Part shown: one piece after another, positions 8,879 to 18,828 of the stretch | How positions within the stretch are numbered: position 1 is the stretch's first letter | How the letters are laid out: each line of letters starts with the position of its first letter | DNA from: Methylophaga sp. | GTDB lineage: Bacteria; Pseudomonadota; Gammaproteobacteria; Nitrosococcales; Methylophagaceae | Length of the DNA: 64,000 nt | NCBI GenBank assembly: GCA_002733715.2 | Contig: NVWQ02000045.1 | Span: 1-64,000 of the forward strand | Direction: 5' to 3' | The notes under the pieces: model-generated | Told to the model about the DNA's origin: nothing | What the model saw: only the letters and a program-made list of their open reading frames with translations | The model's database searches: none | Program-made: the position numbers and the translations under genes

Positions 8879-8965
8879 ATCTAGGCAAAATGACGCGAAC
8901 ACTTTATGATCGCTGTTCCTGAACACACCAATGTGTTTGGCTAATAATTAATTACAGGAAGATTC

Positions 8966-9244
8966 ATGAATAAAATTACAGTTGATAGCAACCCAAGCGA
9001 AGCACTTTTAGCAGATATGGGCGTAGCAAACTGGCCAACATGGGAAAAAGAAGTATCTGTTTTCCCTTGGGATTTTGTAACAACAGAAACAGCCTTCATC
9101 TTAGAAGGTGAATGTGAAATGACACCAGAAGATGGCAGTGAATCAACTACATTTAAAGCGGGCGATTTAGTCGTATTTCCATTAGGTTGGAAAGGATCAT
9201 GGGAAGTTAAAAAAGCATTAAAAAAGCATTACCAACATAGCTAA
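8966..9244 (+). CDS. Small cupin protein (DUF861-like)
   Basis: A 92-residue single cupin of the ureidoglycine aminohydrolase-like (DUF861) type: WPTWEKEVSVFPWDF, ILEGECEMTPEDGSE and FKAGDLVVFPLGWKGSWEV. The usual G(X)5HXH metal motif is not recognisable, as is common in DUF861 proteins. A good AGGAAG ribosome site lies before the ATG. A strong terminator follows at 9274-9309. Confidence 0.8.
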   Translation: MNKITVDSNPSEALLADMGVANWPTWEKEVSVFPWDFVTTETAFILEGECEMTPEDGSESTTFKAGDLVVFPLGWKGSWEVKKALKKHYQHS

Positions 9245-9273
9245 ATCCTCTTAGCGTTTTACGCTTGAACATT

Positions 9274-9309
9274 AAGGTCAGATACTAACCTGTGTCTGAC
9301 CTTTTTTTA
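9274..9309 (+). terminator. Intrinsic terminator after the cupin gene
   Basis: A 9-bp stem AAGGTCAGA / TCTGACCTT (9274-9282 and 9295-9303) with a 12-nt loop runs directly into seven T residues. Confidence 0.9.
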
Positions 9310-9379
9310 TTTAACACATTCAATATTTCACGCCTCTGGTATGATGTATTACCTTATAAATAGTCCTCCGAAAACAATC

Positions 9380-10762
9380 ATGGCCAACGACAGCTTTTCC
9401 TCACTAAATCTCCCCGATAAACAGTTATCAAACTTAGCCTCTTTGGGCTATAAAAAGATGACGCCAATTCAGGCGCAGAGCTTACCCCAAATATTAAAAG
9501 GTAAAGATCTGATCGCGCAAGCAAAAACAGGTAGCGGCAAAACAGCTGCCTTTGGTATTGGTTTGCTAACTGAGATCAACCCTCGCTTCTTTGGTGTGCA
9601 GGCCTTAATTATTTGTCCTACCCGTGAGTTAGCTGACCAAGTAGGCAAAGAAATTCGTCGTCTGGCACGTTTTACTCAGAATATTAAGCTGGTATTGCTT
9701 TGTGGTGGTAAACCGTTAGGCCCACAAATTGGATCACTGGAGCATGGCGCTCACATTGTGGTGGGCACGCCAGGTCGATTACAAGATCATTTAATGAAAG
9801 GCACATTGAAGCTTGATGGTCTGAAAACATTGGTTTTAGATGAAGCAGATCGCATGCTAGATATGGGCTTTTCTGACGCGATGAAAGAGATCATTTCATA
9901 CACACCTAAAAAGCGTCAAACATTACTGTTTTCAGCAACCTATCCAGATACGATTGAAAAGATGAGTCGTTCCTTTCAACGTAATCCAGTGCGCGTTACT
10001 GTTGAATCTAAACACACTGAAAGCGTTATTGAGCAGTTGTTTTATGAAGTTAAAAAACACGAACGTAAGACTACTTTATTAGCATTATTTGAACATTATC
10101 ATCCAAGCAATGCGATTGTTTTTTGCTATACCAAAAAGCAGTGCGATGAAGTGGCAGATTATTTACGCGATCATCGGATTGATGCATTGGCTATCCATGG
10201 TGATTTAGACCAACGAGAGCGTGATCAGGTGTTAGTACGTTTTGCTAATAATAGTTGCTCAGTATTAGTGGCAACCGATGTGGCGGCACGTGGTTTAGAT
10301 ATTAAATCATTACAAGCTGTAATTAATTATGAATTGCCCCGTGATCCTGATATTTATGTGCATCGAATTGGCCGTACGGGCCGCGCTGGTGAAAAGGGTA
10401 TTGCGCTGAGTATTTTTACTCAATCTGAGGTGGTGCGAGTTAATGCTATTGCTGATTATCAGAAAAAACCTAGCATAAGTGATGTGCCGGAATCACTGGA
10501 TCGCGATCCCGGTTATAGCTTACAAGCACAAATGGTAACAATACAACTAGATGCGGGACGTAAGAGTAAGCTGAGACCGGGCGATATTTTAGGCGCATTA
10601 ACAGGTGACGCAGGCTTAGCAGGTTCAGATATTGGCAAGATTGATATTTTCGATATGTCGAGCTATGTTGCCATTGAACGGACAGCATTGCGTCAGGCAA
10701 TGAATTATTTGTCGCAAGGTAAGATTAAAGGGCGCACTGTTCGTGCCCGTCAAATTAAATAG
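9380..10762 (+). CDS. dbpA: ATP-dependent RNA helicase DbpA
   Basis: A DEAD-box helicase of 460 residues, assembling the 50S subunit by acting at hairpin 92 of 23S rRNA. It has the Q motif (KMTPIQAQSLP), Walker A (AKTGSGKT), DEAD (VLDEADRMLD), SAT, and the HRIGRTGRAG arginine fingers. A DbpA-type C-terminal RNA-binding domain contains KLRPGDILGALTGDAG, which separates it from RhlE and SrmB. I chose ATG 9380 (MANDSFSSLNLP) because the 13 codons upstream are not family-like; E. coli DbpA is 457 residues. Confidence 0.93.
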   Translation: MANDSFSSLNLPDKQLSNLASLGYKKMTPIQAQSLPQILKGKDLIAQAKTGSGKTAAFGIGLLTEINPRFFGVQALIICPTRELADQVGKEIRRLARFTQNIKLVLLCGGKPLGPQIGSLEHGAHIVVGTPGRLQDHLMKGTLKLDGLKTLVLDEADRMLDMGFSDAMKEIISYTPKKRQTLLFSATYPDTIEKMSRSFQRNPVRVTVESKHTESVIEQLFYEVKKHERKTTLLALFEHYHPSNAIVFCYTKKQCDEVADYLRDHRIDALAIHGDLDQRERDQVLVRFANNSCSVLVATDVAARGLDIKSLQAVINYELPRDPDIYVHRIGRTGRAGEKGIALSIFTQSEVVRVNAIADYQKKPSISDVPESLDRDPGYSLQAQMVTIQLDAGRKSKLRPGDILGALTGDAGLAGSDIGKIDIFDMSSYVAIERTALRQAMNYLSQGKIKGRTVRARQIK

Positions 10763-10836
10763 TCTCCCGCTAACCTTGTGCTCAGATTGACTGAGTAAAC
10801 ATGCGCGAGTGACGTGTCTTTAGAGGTGTTTTCAAC

Positions 10837-13689
10837 TTGGCAGTAACAGATTTTTCAATTGGGCAGCGTTGGGTTAGTAACGGTGAGGCAGATTTAGGTT
10901 TAGGTCTAATAAAAGAAATAAGTGGGCGCCAAATTGCAGTGCTGTTTCCAGCTTCAGGTGAGCAACGAATCTATGCCGCCGATAATGCACCATTAAGTCG
11001 AGTGCACTATCCAGAAGGTGATAGGGTTTCGACCAATGAAGATCTTTATTTCACCATCACTGCACGTCATGAGTTAAATAATTGTTTTATTTATCAAGGC
11101 ACGGATGATGAGGGTAATGAGATCAGTATTCATGAAATGGATCTCAATAGTTTTGTGCAGTTTAGCCAGCCACAAGATCGCTTATTTGCCGGTCAAATCG
11201 ATAAAAATAGCCAATTTGAACTACGTATTGATGCATTAGCCCAGCAACATAAATTACAACAATCATCGGTGTATGGCTTGATGGGGCCGCGTGTACAGCT
11301 ATTACCGCATCAAATTTATATTGCTCACCAAGTTTCTCAACGTCATGCTCCACGAGTTTTATTAGCCGATGAAGTAGGGTTAGGTAAGACCATTGAAGCC
11401 GGTTTAATCATTCATCAACAATTGATTACTGAGCAAGCAAAACGAGTGTTGATTGTGGTACCTGATAGTTTGGTACATCAATGGTTGGTGGAAATGTTAC
11501 GGCGCTTTAATTTGCAACTTACCATTATGGATGAAGAGCGGCATCAGGCTTTAGTTGAGACGGATGAAGGCAACCCTTTTGATAGTGCTCAATTAGTATT
11601 ATGTCACTTATCTTTATTGACTGATCATCAACAAATTTATGATGATGTCATTATGGCTGATTGGGATCTAATGGTGGTGGATGAAGCTCACCATTTGCAA
11701 TGGAATGAGCAGGAAGCTAGTGTGGAATATCGGGCTATTGAAGACTTAGCACGCCAAGTTAGAGGTTTATTATTGCTCACTGCTACACCGGAACAGCTAG
11801 GAATAGAAAGTCATTTTGCTCGATTGCGATTATTAGATCCAGATCGTTATTTCGATTTAGCCAAGTTTCGTCAGCAAGAAGCAGACTATCAACCCGTTAG
11901 TGACCTTGCGAGTAATTTATTGTCAGAGAATGCTCAGTCACAGTTAGTGTCAGATCAAGCTACAATCGAACATTATTTAGGTAAAGAAGCCTATGTTGGT
12001 TTGGTACAGTCTGATGATTTTGAAGCCAGTAAAGATAAGGCCATCAGAGCGTTATTAGATCGCCATGGCACTGGGCGAATTTTGTTTAGAAATACACGTA
12101 ATGTGGTTGAAGGTTTTCCAGATAGAATCTTGCACCAATATTCACTCAAGGCACCTACGCAGTATTTAGAAAATATCAAAGATGCTGAACCATTAGCATT
12201 ATTACAGTCGGAACAAATACTGGGTGATAACTGGCTCACACTTGATAGCCGAGTTGAATGGTTATCAAATTGGTTATCGGATCATAAATTAGATAAGGTT
12301 TTAGTTATTTGTGCCCAAGCTCAAACAGCACAAGAGCTAGAGCTTCATTTGCGAATTAGTCATGGAGTACGTACTTCAGTTTTCCATGAAGGATTATCAT
12401 TGATTAACCGTGATCGTGCTGCGGCGTATTTTGCAGATGATGAAGATGGTGCACAGGTGATGATTTGTTCTGAGATTGGCAGTGAAGGGCGTAACTTCCA
12501 GTTCTCACATCATTTAGTTTTATTTGATTTGCCTTTAAATCCAGATTTATTAGAGCAGAGAATAGGACGTTTGGATAGAATTGGTCAACATCACAATGTG
12601 CAAATTCATATTCCATATTATGAGAACACAGCACAGCATGTTTTATTAGATTGGTATCATCAAGGTATGAATGCGATTGAACATGTTTTCCCAGCAGGAA
12701 GCACTATTCAGCAGGCTTTGAAAACGGCGTTAATGGCGTGTTTAAGTAGCTCAGGTGATAGTGTTAAAATAAAGAAATTAATAGATAAAACTCAACGGCT
12801 TACAAGTGAAACCTTGAAAACACTTCAGCAAGGAAGGGACCGATTGTTAGAGCTGAATTCATGTAATAAATTAGTTGCTGAAGGGCTCGTCGGTGATCTT
12901 GAAGAAATGAGTAGATCGACAGAGTTAAGTCAGTTTATGGATAAAGTGTTTGATGAATATGGCATTGAACAGCAGCTGCATAGTGCTGATAGTATTATCG
13001 TTTCACCTAGTGATCATATGTTGTATCATCATTTTCCTGCCTTGCCAGAAGAAGGACTTACCGCCACATATCAACGCCGGCGAGCCTTAGTACGGGAAGA
13101 TATGGCATTTTTAAGCTGGGAGCATCCGATGGTCACCGGCAGCTTAGATATGCTTATTAATAGTGATTTTGGTAATAGTGCATTTTGTACTCTTGAGTAT
13201 GAACAATTGCCAGCAGGTACTTTATTACTTGAAGCTATTTTCACCTTAACGTGTTCAGCACCACGTTCTTTGCAAATAAACCGTTATCTTAATCATTCCT
13301 ATTTACGTGTGGTGGTAGATGAAGTTGGTCGTGATTTTAAGGAAGAACTGCCAGAGCTTATTTTTAATTCTATGGTGGGACGCATTCCAAAAATAACGAA
13401 ACAGGAGTTGGTCAAGCAAGCTAGAAATAGAATAAATGTACTTATTAAGCAGGCACAGCAACTAACGGCAATACAACAGCCGGAAATAATTGAGCAAGCT
13501 ATACAGAATATGAGGAAAACGTTACAGCCAGAGCAAGACAGACTGATTGCTTTGGCAAAAGTTAATGATATGATTCGACCGGAAGAAATCAGTTATGCTG
13601 AGCAACTACAGCAAACAATTGTTGAAAATTTGCATACTGCTCAATTAAGCCTAAATGCTGTTAGAGTGGCAATCGTAACGGAACCTTAG
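10837..13689 (+). CDS. rapA: RNA polymerase-associated ATPase RapA
   Basis: A 950-residue Swi2/Snf2-family protein that recycles stalled RNA polymerase. The N-terminal tudor-like region begins FSIGQRWVSNGEADLGLG, matching the RapA start. Walker A is LLADEVGLGKTIEAGL (about 176-191), DEAH is VVDEAHH (about 281), and the helicase C-terminal motif is QRIGRLDRIGQ. E. coli RapA has 968 residues. The start codon is TTG, supported by an AGAGGTG ribosome site and by the fit of the N-terminus to the family. Confidence 0.94.
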   Translation: MAVTDFSIGQRWVSNGEADLGLGLIKEISGRQIAVLFPASGEQRIYAADNAPLSRVHYPEGDRVSTNEDLYFTITARHELNNCFIYQGTDDEGNEISIHEMDLNSFVQFSQPQDRLFAGQIDKNSQFELRIDALAQQHKLQQSSVYGLMGPRVQLLPHQIYIAHQVSQRHAPRVLLADEVGLGKTIEAGLIIHQQLITEQAKRVLIVVPDSLVHQWLVEMLRRFNLQLTIMDEERHQALVETDEGNPFDSAQLVLCHLSLLTDHQQIYDDVIMADWDLMVVDEAHHLQWNEQEASVEYRAIEDLARQVRGLLLLTATPEQLGIESHFARLRLLDPDRYFDLAKFRQQEADYQPVSDLASNLLSENAQSQLVSDQATIEHYLGKEAYVGLVQSDDFEASKDKAIRALLDRHGTGRILFRNTRNVVEGFPDRILHQYSLKAPTQYLENIKDAEPLALLQSEQILGDNWLTLDSRVEWLSNWLSDHKLDKVLVICAQAQTAQELELHLRISHGVRTSVFHEGLSLINRDRAAAYFADDEDGAQVMICSEIGSEGRNFQFSHHLVLFDLPLNPDLLEQRIGRLDRIGQHHNVQIHIPYYENTAQHVLLDWYHQGMNAIEHVFPAGSTIQQALKTALMACLSSSGDSVKIKKLIDKTQRLTSETLKTLQQGRDRLLELNSCNKLVAEGLVGDLEEMSRSTELSQFMDKVFDEYGIEQQLHSADSIIVSPSDHMLYHHFPALPEEGLTATYQRRRALVREDMAFLSWEHPMVTGSLDMLINSDFGNSAFCTLEYEQLPAGTLLLEAIFTLTCSAPRSLQINRYLNHSYLRVVVDEVGRDFKEELPELIFNSMVGRIPKITKQELVKQARNRINVLIKQAQQLTAIQQPEIIEQAIQNMRKTLQPEQDRLIALAKVNDMIRPEEISYAEQLQQTIVENLHTAQLSLNAVRVAIVTEP

Positions 13690-13734
13690 CATGTCGATTT
13701 ATGTCATAGTTGATTCCGGAGAGGGAGAAATAGC

Positions 13735-14982
13735 GTGTTAAATCGTATTGTATTGCCAATCTTAATAATAGTTATTGCTGCGGCCGGCTATTATGGCATG
13801 ATGCTATCTAAGCAAGAAAAACCTAAGATCCAGAAGCCTGAAAAAATATGGCAGGTTCACACTGTCCCCGTTATTTTTCAAAATATTTCTCCAGAAATCA
13901 CCCTCTATGGTCGCGTTGAAACGCCACGCAAAGCAAGATTGAAAGCTGCAATAGTGGCAGATGTTAAAGAAGCCTCTGTGTTAGAAGGAACGGTAGTTGA
14001 GGCCGGACAAATATTAGTTACGCTAGATGATACTGACGTGCAAATAATGTTAAGTCAGAGACGAGCGGAATTGGCAGAAATTGACGCTTTGATTCGCAGC
14101 GAAAAAATACGCGTTAAGCGTGATAAAAGCCTACTAAATAATGAAGTAGCATTACTAAAGTTAGTTGATAATGCCGTTGTTAGGGCTCAACAATTAGAAA
14201 AAAGTAAACTGGCATCACAGGCTAATCTTGATGAATCACTGGCTGATAAACAACGTCAAACGTTAATAATCGAGCGTTTACAATTTGATATCAGTGAGCA
14301 TCCTGCACGATTGGCAGGGCTTGTGGCTAGGCAAGCACGTGCTAAAGCACAGTTAAAACAAGCTAAAGTAGATTTAACTAGAGCAATTATTAAAGCACCT
14401 TTTAGCGGACGCATTGCAAAGCTAGACGTAGCAATTGGCGATAGGGTGCGAATAGGCGACCCTTTGTTGATGCTTTATGATTTGGCTAGTTTGGAAGTCA
14501 GAGCGCAAATTCCGGGTCGTTATATTGCATCTGTTCGACAGCAGTTAGAGCAAGGTTTGACTCCGAGTGCTACGGCAGTATTACATGGTAAATCAATAAT
14601 ATTTGAACTTGCGCGATTATCAGGTGAAATTAGGCAAGATAGTGGTGGGGTTGATGGGCTTTTTCGATTAACAGATCGTATGAGTTCGCTGGCATTGGGG
14701 ACCTTTGTAGAATTAAAGCTACAGTTAGTCCAACAATCTGCTGTGGCCGCCATCCCCTTTAATGCTTTGTATGAACTTGACCGAGTATATCGCTTGAATG
14801 ATGGATATTTAGAAGCGATAAGAATAGAACGTATTGGCGAATATCAAACAGAATCTGGGGAAAAACAACTATTAATTCGTAGTGAACAGCTTGCCGAGTC
14901 TGACATTATTGTTAGCACTCAATTACCCAATGCAATAACAGGACTTCGTGTTGAGCCCGTTCAGGCTTCAATGAATGAGTAA
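13735..14982 (+). CDS. RND efflux periplasmic adaptor subunit
   Basis: A 415-residue membrane-fusion protein. One N-terminal helix (about 4-24) anchors it. The first half of the lipoyl domain is followed by a coiled-coil hairpin (about residues 100-215) and the second lipoyl half (IIKAPFSGRIAKLDVAIGDRVRIGDPL). A beta-barrel domain comes last. It starts at GTG behind a strong GGAGAGGGAG ribosome site. The last 8 bases overlap the RND permease gene. With the permease it should form an inner-membrane pump, but the outer-membrane gene behind the pair is broken. Confidence 0.87.
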   Translation: MLNRIVLPILIIVIAAAGYYGMMLSKQEKPKIQKPEKIWQVHTVPVIFQNISPEITLYGRVETPRKARLKAAIVADVKEASVLEGTVVEAGQILVTLDDTDVQIMLSQRRAELAEIDALIRSEKIRVKRDKSLLNNEVALLKLVDNAVVRAQQLEKSKLASQANLDESLADKQRQTLIIERLQFDISEHPARLAGLVARQARAKAQLKQAKVDLTRAIIKAPFSGRIAKLDVAIGDRVRIGDPLLMLYDLASLEVRAQIPGRYIASVRQQLEQGLTPSATAVLHGKSIIFELARLSGEIRQDSGGVDGLFRLTDRMSSLALGTFVELKLQLVQQSAVAAIPFNALYELDRVYRLNDGYLEAIRIERIGEYQTESGEKQLLIRSEQLAESDIIVSTQLPNAITGLRVEPVQASMNE

Positions 14983-17900
14983 CCGCGATTTCATCGGTTT
15001 ATTTGCCCAGCATAAGGTTGCTGCAAATTTGCTGATGATTATTATGTTGGTTGCGGGTGCCTTTTCTTTAACTAAGCTTAATACTCAATTTTTTCCCACA
15101 TTCACTTTAGATAGAATTACGGTTCGAGTTGAATGGCGTGGTGCGAGTGCTGAAGACGTTGAAGATTCAATAACTACGCGTCTTGAACAAGAATTCAGAA
15201 CTATTGATTTTGTCGACAAAATGACATCAACATCTTCTTACGGTATGTCATTGGTAACGTTAGAATTTGAAGAAGATATTGATATGGGGCCTGCGCTCGA
15301 TCAAGTAAAAGAGCAGGTTGCACAACTGCGAAATCTTCCGAGTGATTCTGAAATTCCTGAGGTAACGTTATTAACGGCTTATGAGCCTGTCGCTAGGATG
15401 TTGATTACGACTAATGGCGAGCTGATGGAATTAAGAAAATTAAGCCATCAAATTGAACAAGATCTATTGGATGCCGGAATTTCTCGCGTAACAATTACAG
15501 GTTTGCCAGAGGAAGAAATCGCGATTCAATTAAGTACACACCAATTGGAATCACTAGGCTTAAGCCTAGAACAACTGGGTCAAAGAATTAGTGAATTAAG
15601 CACTGACTTACCTGCGGGTGAAATAGGTAATGCAAATACCGCAAGGCAGCTTCGTGGTTTGGGTCAGCGGCGAGATAGCTACGCCTTTTCTGAATTATCT
15701 ATTAAAAGTGATTATTCAGGAGGCCTAATTGCCTTAGAAGATGTGGCAAAAATTGAACGCAGAGCCATGCGTAAACAGGTTAGTGTGTTTTATCAGGGCA
15801 AGCCAGCGGTAGAAATTCAATTACAGCGAACCGAAAATACTGATACGCTTAAATCTGCAGAAATCCTGCAGCAATGGCTTGAAAATAATGAATCAGATCT
15901 TCCGCGAGGCGTAAACGTTAAAGTTTATGATGAAAATTGGAAACTGATTAAAGAGCGAATGAGCTTATTAGTACGCAACGGCTTGGGCGGTTTATTGCTG
16001 GTTATAGGTATTTTATTCTTGTTTTTACATGGTCGTGTTGCATTATGGGTGGCAATAGGGATCCCCGTTTCATTTATGGCAACATTAGCCGTTATGTATT
16101 TGTTGGGGGGCTCGATCAATATGATCAGTCTATTTGCACTGATTATGGCATTGGGGATCATTGTTGATGATGCGATTGTGGTGGGGGAAGATGCATTATC
16201 CCACTATCAAACAGGTGAAAATTCCTTGCAAGCAGCAGAAGGTGGAGCGAGAAGAATGCTTGCACCGGTTATTGCGTCATCGCTCACTACAGTAGCGGCT
16301 TTCATGCCACTGATGTTGGTGGGCGGGGTAATGGGCAATATTCTATTTGATATTCCTTTTGTTATTGTGTGCGTCATTATTGCTTCATTAATTGAAAGCT
16401 TCCTTGTTTTACCGGGTCACTTGCGCCACTCATTCCACAAAATACATCATGCGAAACCTAAGCCGACTAGAAAATGGCTAGAGGATAAGTTTAATAGCTT
16501 TCGAGACAATACCTTCCGTCCTCTGGTATCGGCTGCAGTCAACTATCGCTGGGTGACCATTAGTTTAGTGATTGCGATGCTCATTACTTGTTTGGGATTA
16601 TTGAACAGTGGGCGGCTACCGTTTACTTTTTTCCCCTCGCCAGAAGGAACGACTATTTTCGCAAATGCTCGTTTTACAGCAGGTACACCTTCTACAACAG
16701 TGGCTAAATTTCTAACACATTTAAATGAGAGTTTGGATGAAACACATGAGCAGCTAGGTGGTGACTTAATTGAGGTTAGTGTAACTCGACTGGGTTCGGC
16801 AAGCAGAGCGGGTCGTTCAAGTGGAGAAGCAAGTGAACGTTTTGGTTCTATTCAACTCGAATTGATTTCACCTGACCACCGAGATGTGCGTAATAAACAG
16901 TTTATTAAAGAGTGGCGAAAACACATAAGATTGCCTGCTGGAATTGAGACCTTTACCTTGTCAGAACCTGCTGCCGGGCCGCCAGGACGGGATCTTGATA
17001 TCAGACTGACTGGGGCATCATCTGAAACACTCAAATTAGCGGCATATGATGTGGCAGAGGAAATGAAGGAAATACAGGGTGTTTCAGCGATAGAGGATGA
17101 TATGCCTTATGGTCAAGAGCAACTTATTTATAAGATAAAGGGACAAGGTGATGTTCTCGGCTTAACGATGAATGGTGTTGGTCAACAATTACGAACCGCA
17201 TTTGATGGCCAGCTAGTTCAGATATTTCAGGATGGTGATGATGAAGTAGAAGTACGTGTTATGTTGCCGGACGAGGAGCGAAATACGCTTGCCACGTTAG
17301 AGAATTTTATGGTTCGCTTGCCACAAGGGGGTAGTGCTCCATTATCGAGTGTGGTTGGATTTGAAACAAAGCGTGGGTTTGATGTTTTGCGTCACAGTGA
17401 TAATAAATTGGCTATTCATATCACTGCTACGGTAGATGCTGATTTGAATAATACGGATGAGATTATTGATCTATTAGAAAAAGAGTTTTTACCTACCTTG
17501 TCTTCTCGCTATGGCGTTGATGTGGTGTTTGAAGGTAGAGCGGAGGAACAAGGTGATACGCTAGCAGATATGAAACAAGGTCTTATATTGGCATTTGTAT
17601 TGATTTATGTAGTGCTAGCTTGGGTATTTTCATCCTATGGTTGGCCATTAGTTGTTATGGCTGCTATACCTTTTGGGCTGATTGGTGCCTTGGCAGGACA
17701 TTACTTTATGGGGATTGATCTTACCATTTTATCGCTGTTTGGCATCTTCGGGTTATCAGGAATTGTGGTTAATGATTCGATTATATTGGTGACATTCTTC
17801 AAACATCAGCGAGAGGCGGGAGTAGAAACCACTCAAGCGATTATTAATGCTGCGACACAACGATTAAGAGCGGTATTATTAACATCATTGACTACGATTG

Positions 17901-18067
17901 GTGGTTTAACTCCACTGTTGTTTGAAACGTCCGTACAGGCTCAATTTTTAATTCCAATGGCCGTTTCTATTTCATTTGGGCTTATGTTCGCGACAGTGCT
18001 GGTGTTACTCGTTATTCCTGCGTTATTATCAGTGCATGAAAGTATTCGCGAACGTATTTTTGGATAA
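14975..18067 (+). CDS. RND efflux permease (AcrB/HAE superfamily)
   Basis: A 1030-residue proton-driven inner-membrane transporter. It has the RND layout: a first helix (about 10-32), a large periplasmic loop, and helices from about residue 335 including GIIVDDAIVVGEDALSHY with the two proton-relay Asp residues in TM4. The second half repeats this, with SGIVVNDSIILVTFF in TM10. The length is normal. Sequence alone does not show whether drugs, lipids or metals are exported; it lacks obvious CusA/CzcA metal signatures. It is coupled to the adaptor gene by overlap. Confidence 0.9.
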   Translation: MSNRDFIGLFAQHKVAANLLMIIMLVAGAFSLTKLNTQFFPTFTLDRITVRVEWRGASAEDVEDSITTRLEQEFRTIDFVDKMTSTSSYGMSLVTLEFEEDIDMGPALDQVKEQVAQLRNLPSDSEIPEVTLLTAYEPVARMLITTNGELMELRKLSHQIEQDLLDAGISRVTITGLPEEEIAIQLSTHQLESLGLSLEQLGQRISELSTDLPAGEIGNANTARQLRGLGQRRDSYAFSELSIKSDYSGGLIALEDVAKIERRAMRKQVSVFYQGKPAVEIQLQRTENTDTLKSAEILQQWLENNESDLPRGVNVKVYDENWKLIKERMSLLVRNGLGGLLLVIGILFLFLHGRVALWVAIGIPVSFMATLAVMYLLGGSINMISLFALIMALGIIVDDAIVVGEDALSHYQTGENSLQAAEGGARRMLAPVIASSLTTVAAFMPLMLVGGVMGNILFDIPFVIVCVIIASLIESFLVLPGHLRHSFHKIHHAKPKPTRKWLEDKFNSFRDNTFRPLVSAAVNYRWVTISLVIAMLITCLGLLNSGRLPFTFFPSPEGTTIFANARFTAGTPSTTVAKFLTHLNESLDETHEQLGGDLIEVSVTRLGSASRAGRSSGEASERFGSIQLELISPDHRDVRNKQFIKEWRKHIRLPAGIETFTLSEPAAGPPGRDLDIRLTGASSETLKLAAYDVAEEMKEIQGVSAIEDDMPYGQEQLIYKIKGQGDVLGLTMNGVGQQLRTAFDGQLVQIFQDGDDEVEVRVMLPDEERNTLATLENFMVRLPQGGSAPLSSVVGFETKRGFDVLRHSDNKLAIHITATVDADLNNTDEIIDLLEKEFLPTLSSRYGVDVVFEGRAEEQGDTLADMKQGLILAFVLIYVVLAWVFSSYGWPLVVMAAIPFGLIGALAGHYFMGIDLTILSLFGIFGLSGIVVNDSIILVTFFKHQREAGVETTQAIINAATQRLRAVLLTSLTTIGGLTPLLFETSVQAQFLIPMAVSISFGLMFATVLVLLVIPALLSVHESIRERIFG

Positions 18068-18074
18068 AATTTAA

Positions 18075-18739
18075 ATGATGTCATCTAGTCTAAAACTTAT
18101 CATTGATCTTTGTTTGATAATGAGCAATCTGCATGTGGTTAATGCTGAAACAACAGAACTTGAACGATCTGATGATGTGACAATGGCTGGATTAGTGCAA
18201 TCGTTATATGAGCAACATTCTGCTAATCAAATTGACCTTGCTTATCAACAGCAGGCTACTTACTGCCAATACTAATTTAGAAAATACGCTATTTGCTGAG
18301 CCTGTAAGTGTATCAGTAGGTGTTAAGCGTAAGCGAGGAAATAGTGGTGAAAGTTTCAATCACAGTTTAGGCTTGGGTGTTAGCTTTGCATTTGATGTTG
18401 TGTATCGGCAACCTGCCATAGCCAACGCTGCACCAGAAATTGCAGACGTTCAAGTAGCGAGGCAAAGATTAGAAATAGAATTAAATTCAATACTAGCCAC
18501 ATCGTTACAAGATTTGGAATCAAAAAGACAGCAACTCCTATTAAAGAAAGAACACATAGATACAACTCAGCACCTTAAGCTTCAAAAGCGTGCTTTTGAG
18601 CTAGGTGAATTAGAATTAGTTGCCTTTCTAAAATAGTCAAAAATTAGCAGCAAAGAGTATTAGTCGTAAACAATTATTAGAAATTGAAATTAAGCGAGCA
18701 GTTACTACAATAAATAAGGTTTTGGGTGTTATTTTATGA
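18075..18739 (+). pseudogene. Decayed TolC-family outer-membrane factor
   Basis: This is a remnant with two frameshifts. Frame A (from ATG 18075) gives a signal-peptide-like N-terminus and ...NQIDLAYQQQA. Near 18245-18260 the reading jumps one base to LLTANTNLENTLFAEPVSVSVG...LGLGVSFAFD, a TolC-like strand and helix pattern ending FELGELELVAFLK. At about 18634 it jumps again to SQKLAAKSISRKQLLEIEIKR...LGVIL, with stop TGA 18737-18739. Each jump equals one extra base. The joined product, about 220 residues, is half the normal 400-480. The gene follows the RND pair directly, where an outer-membrane channel gene is expected. Confidence 0.72.
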
Positions 18740-18751
18740 ATAATCTTTTAT

Positions 18752-18784
18752 CTTAAGCATTACTTAAGATTGACGCCCTATAAT
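18752..18784 (+). promoter_or_regulatory. Promoter with PmrA/BqsR-type tandem box
   Basis: CTTAAG-N5-CTTAAG (18752-18757 and 18763-18768) can also be read as TTAAG-N6-TTAAG. It lies 10 bp before a perfect TATAAT (18779-18784), so it covers the -35 zone, where no good TTGACA-like hexamer exists at proper spacing. This is the layout of an activator-dependent promoter. The tandem repeat matches the published PmrA/QseB and BqsR site types. It precedes the first gene of the hemolysin-family operon by about 45 bp. Confidence 0.7.
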
Positions 18785-18828
18785 TTGCTTCATACCGTCC
18801 AATAACGATTTATTTAGTCGAGGATTTT

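Noticed and set aside
18245..18640. Programmed frameshifting in the TolC-like gene
   Set aside because: No slippery heptamer with a downstream structure was seen, and the joined protein is only half-length.
18770..18775. TTGACG as the -35 box of the operon promoter
   Set aside because: It is 3 bp from the -10 hexamer, far too close.
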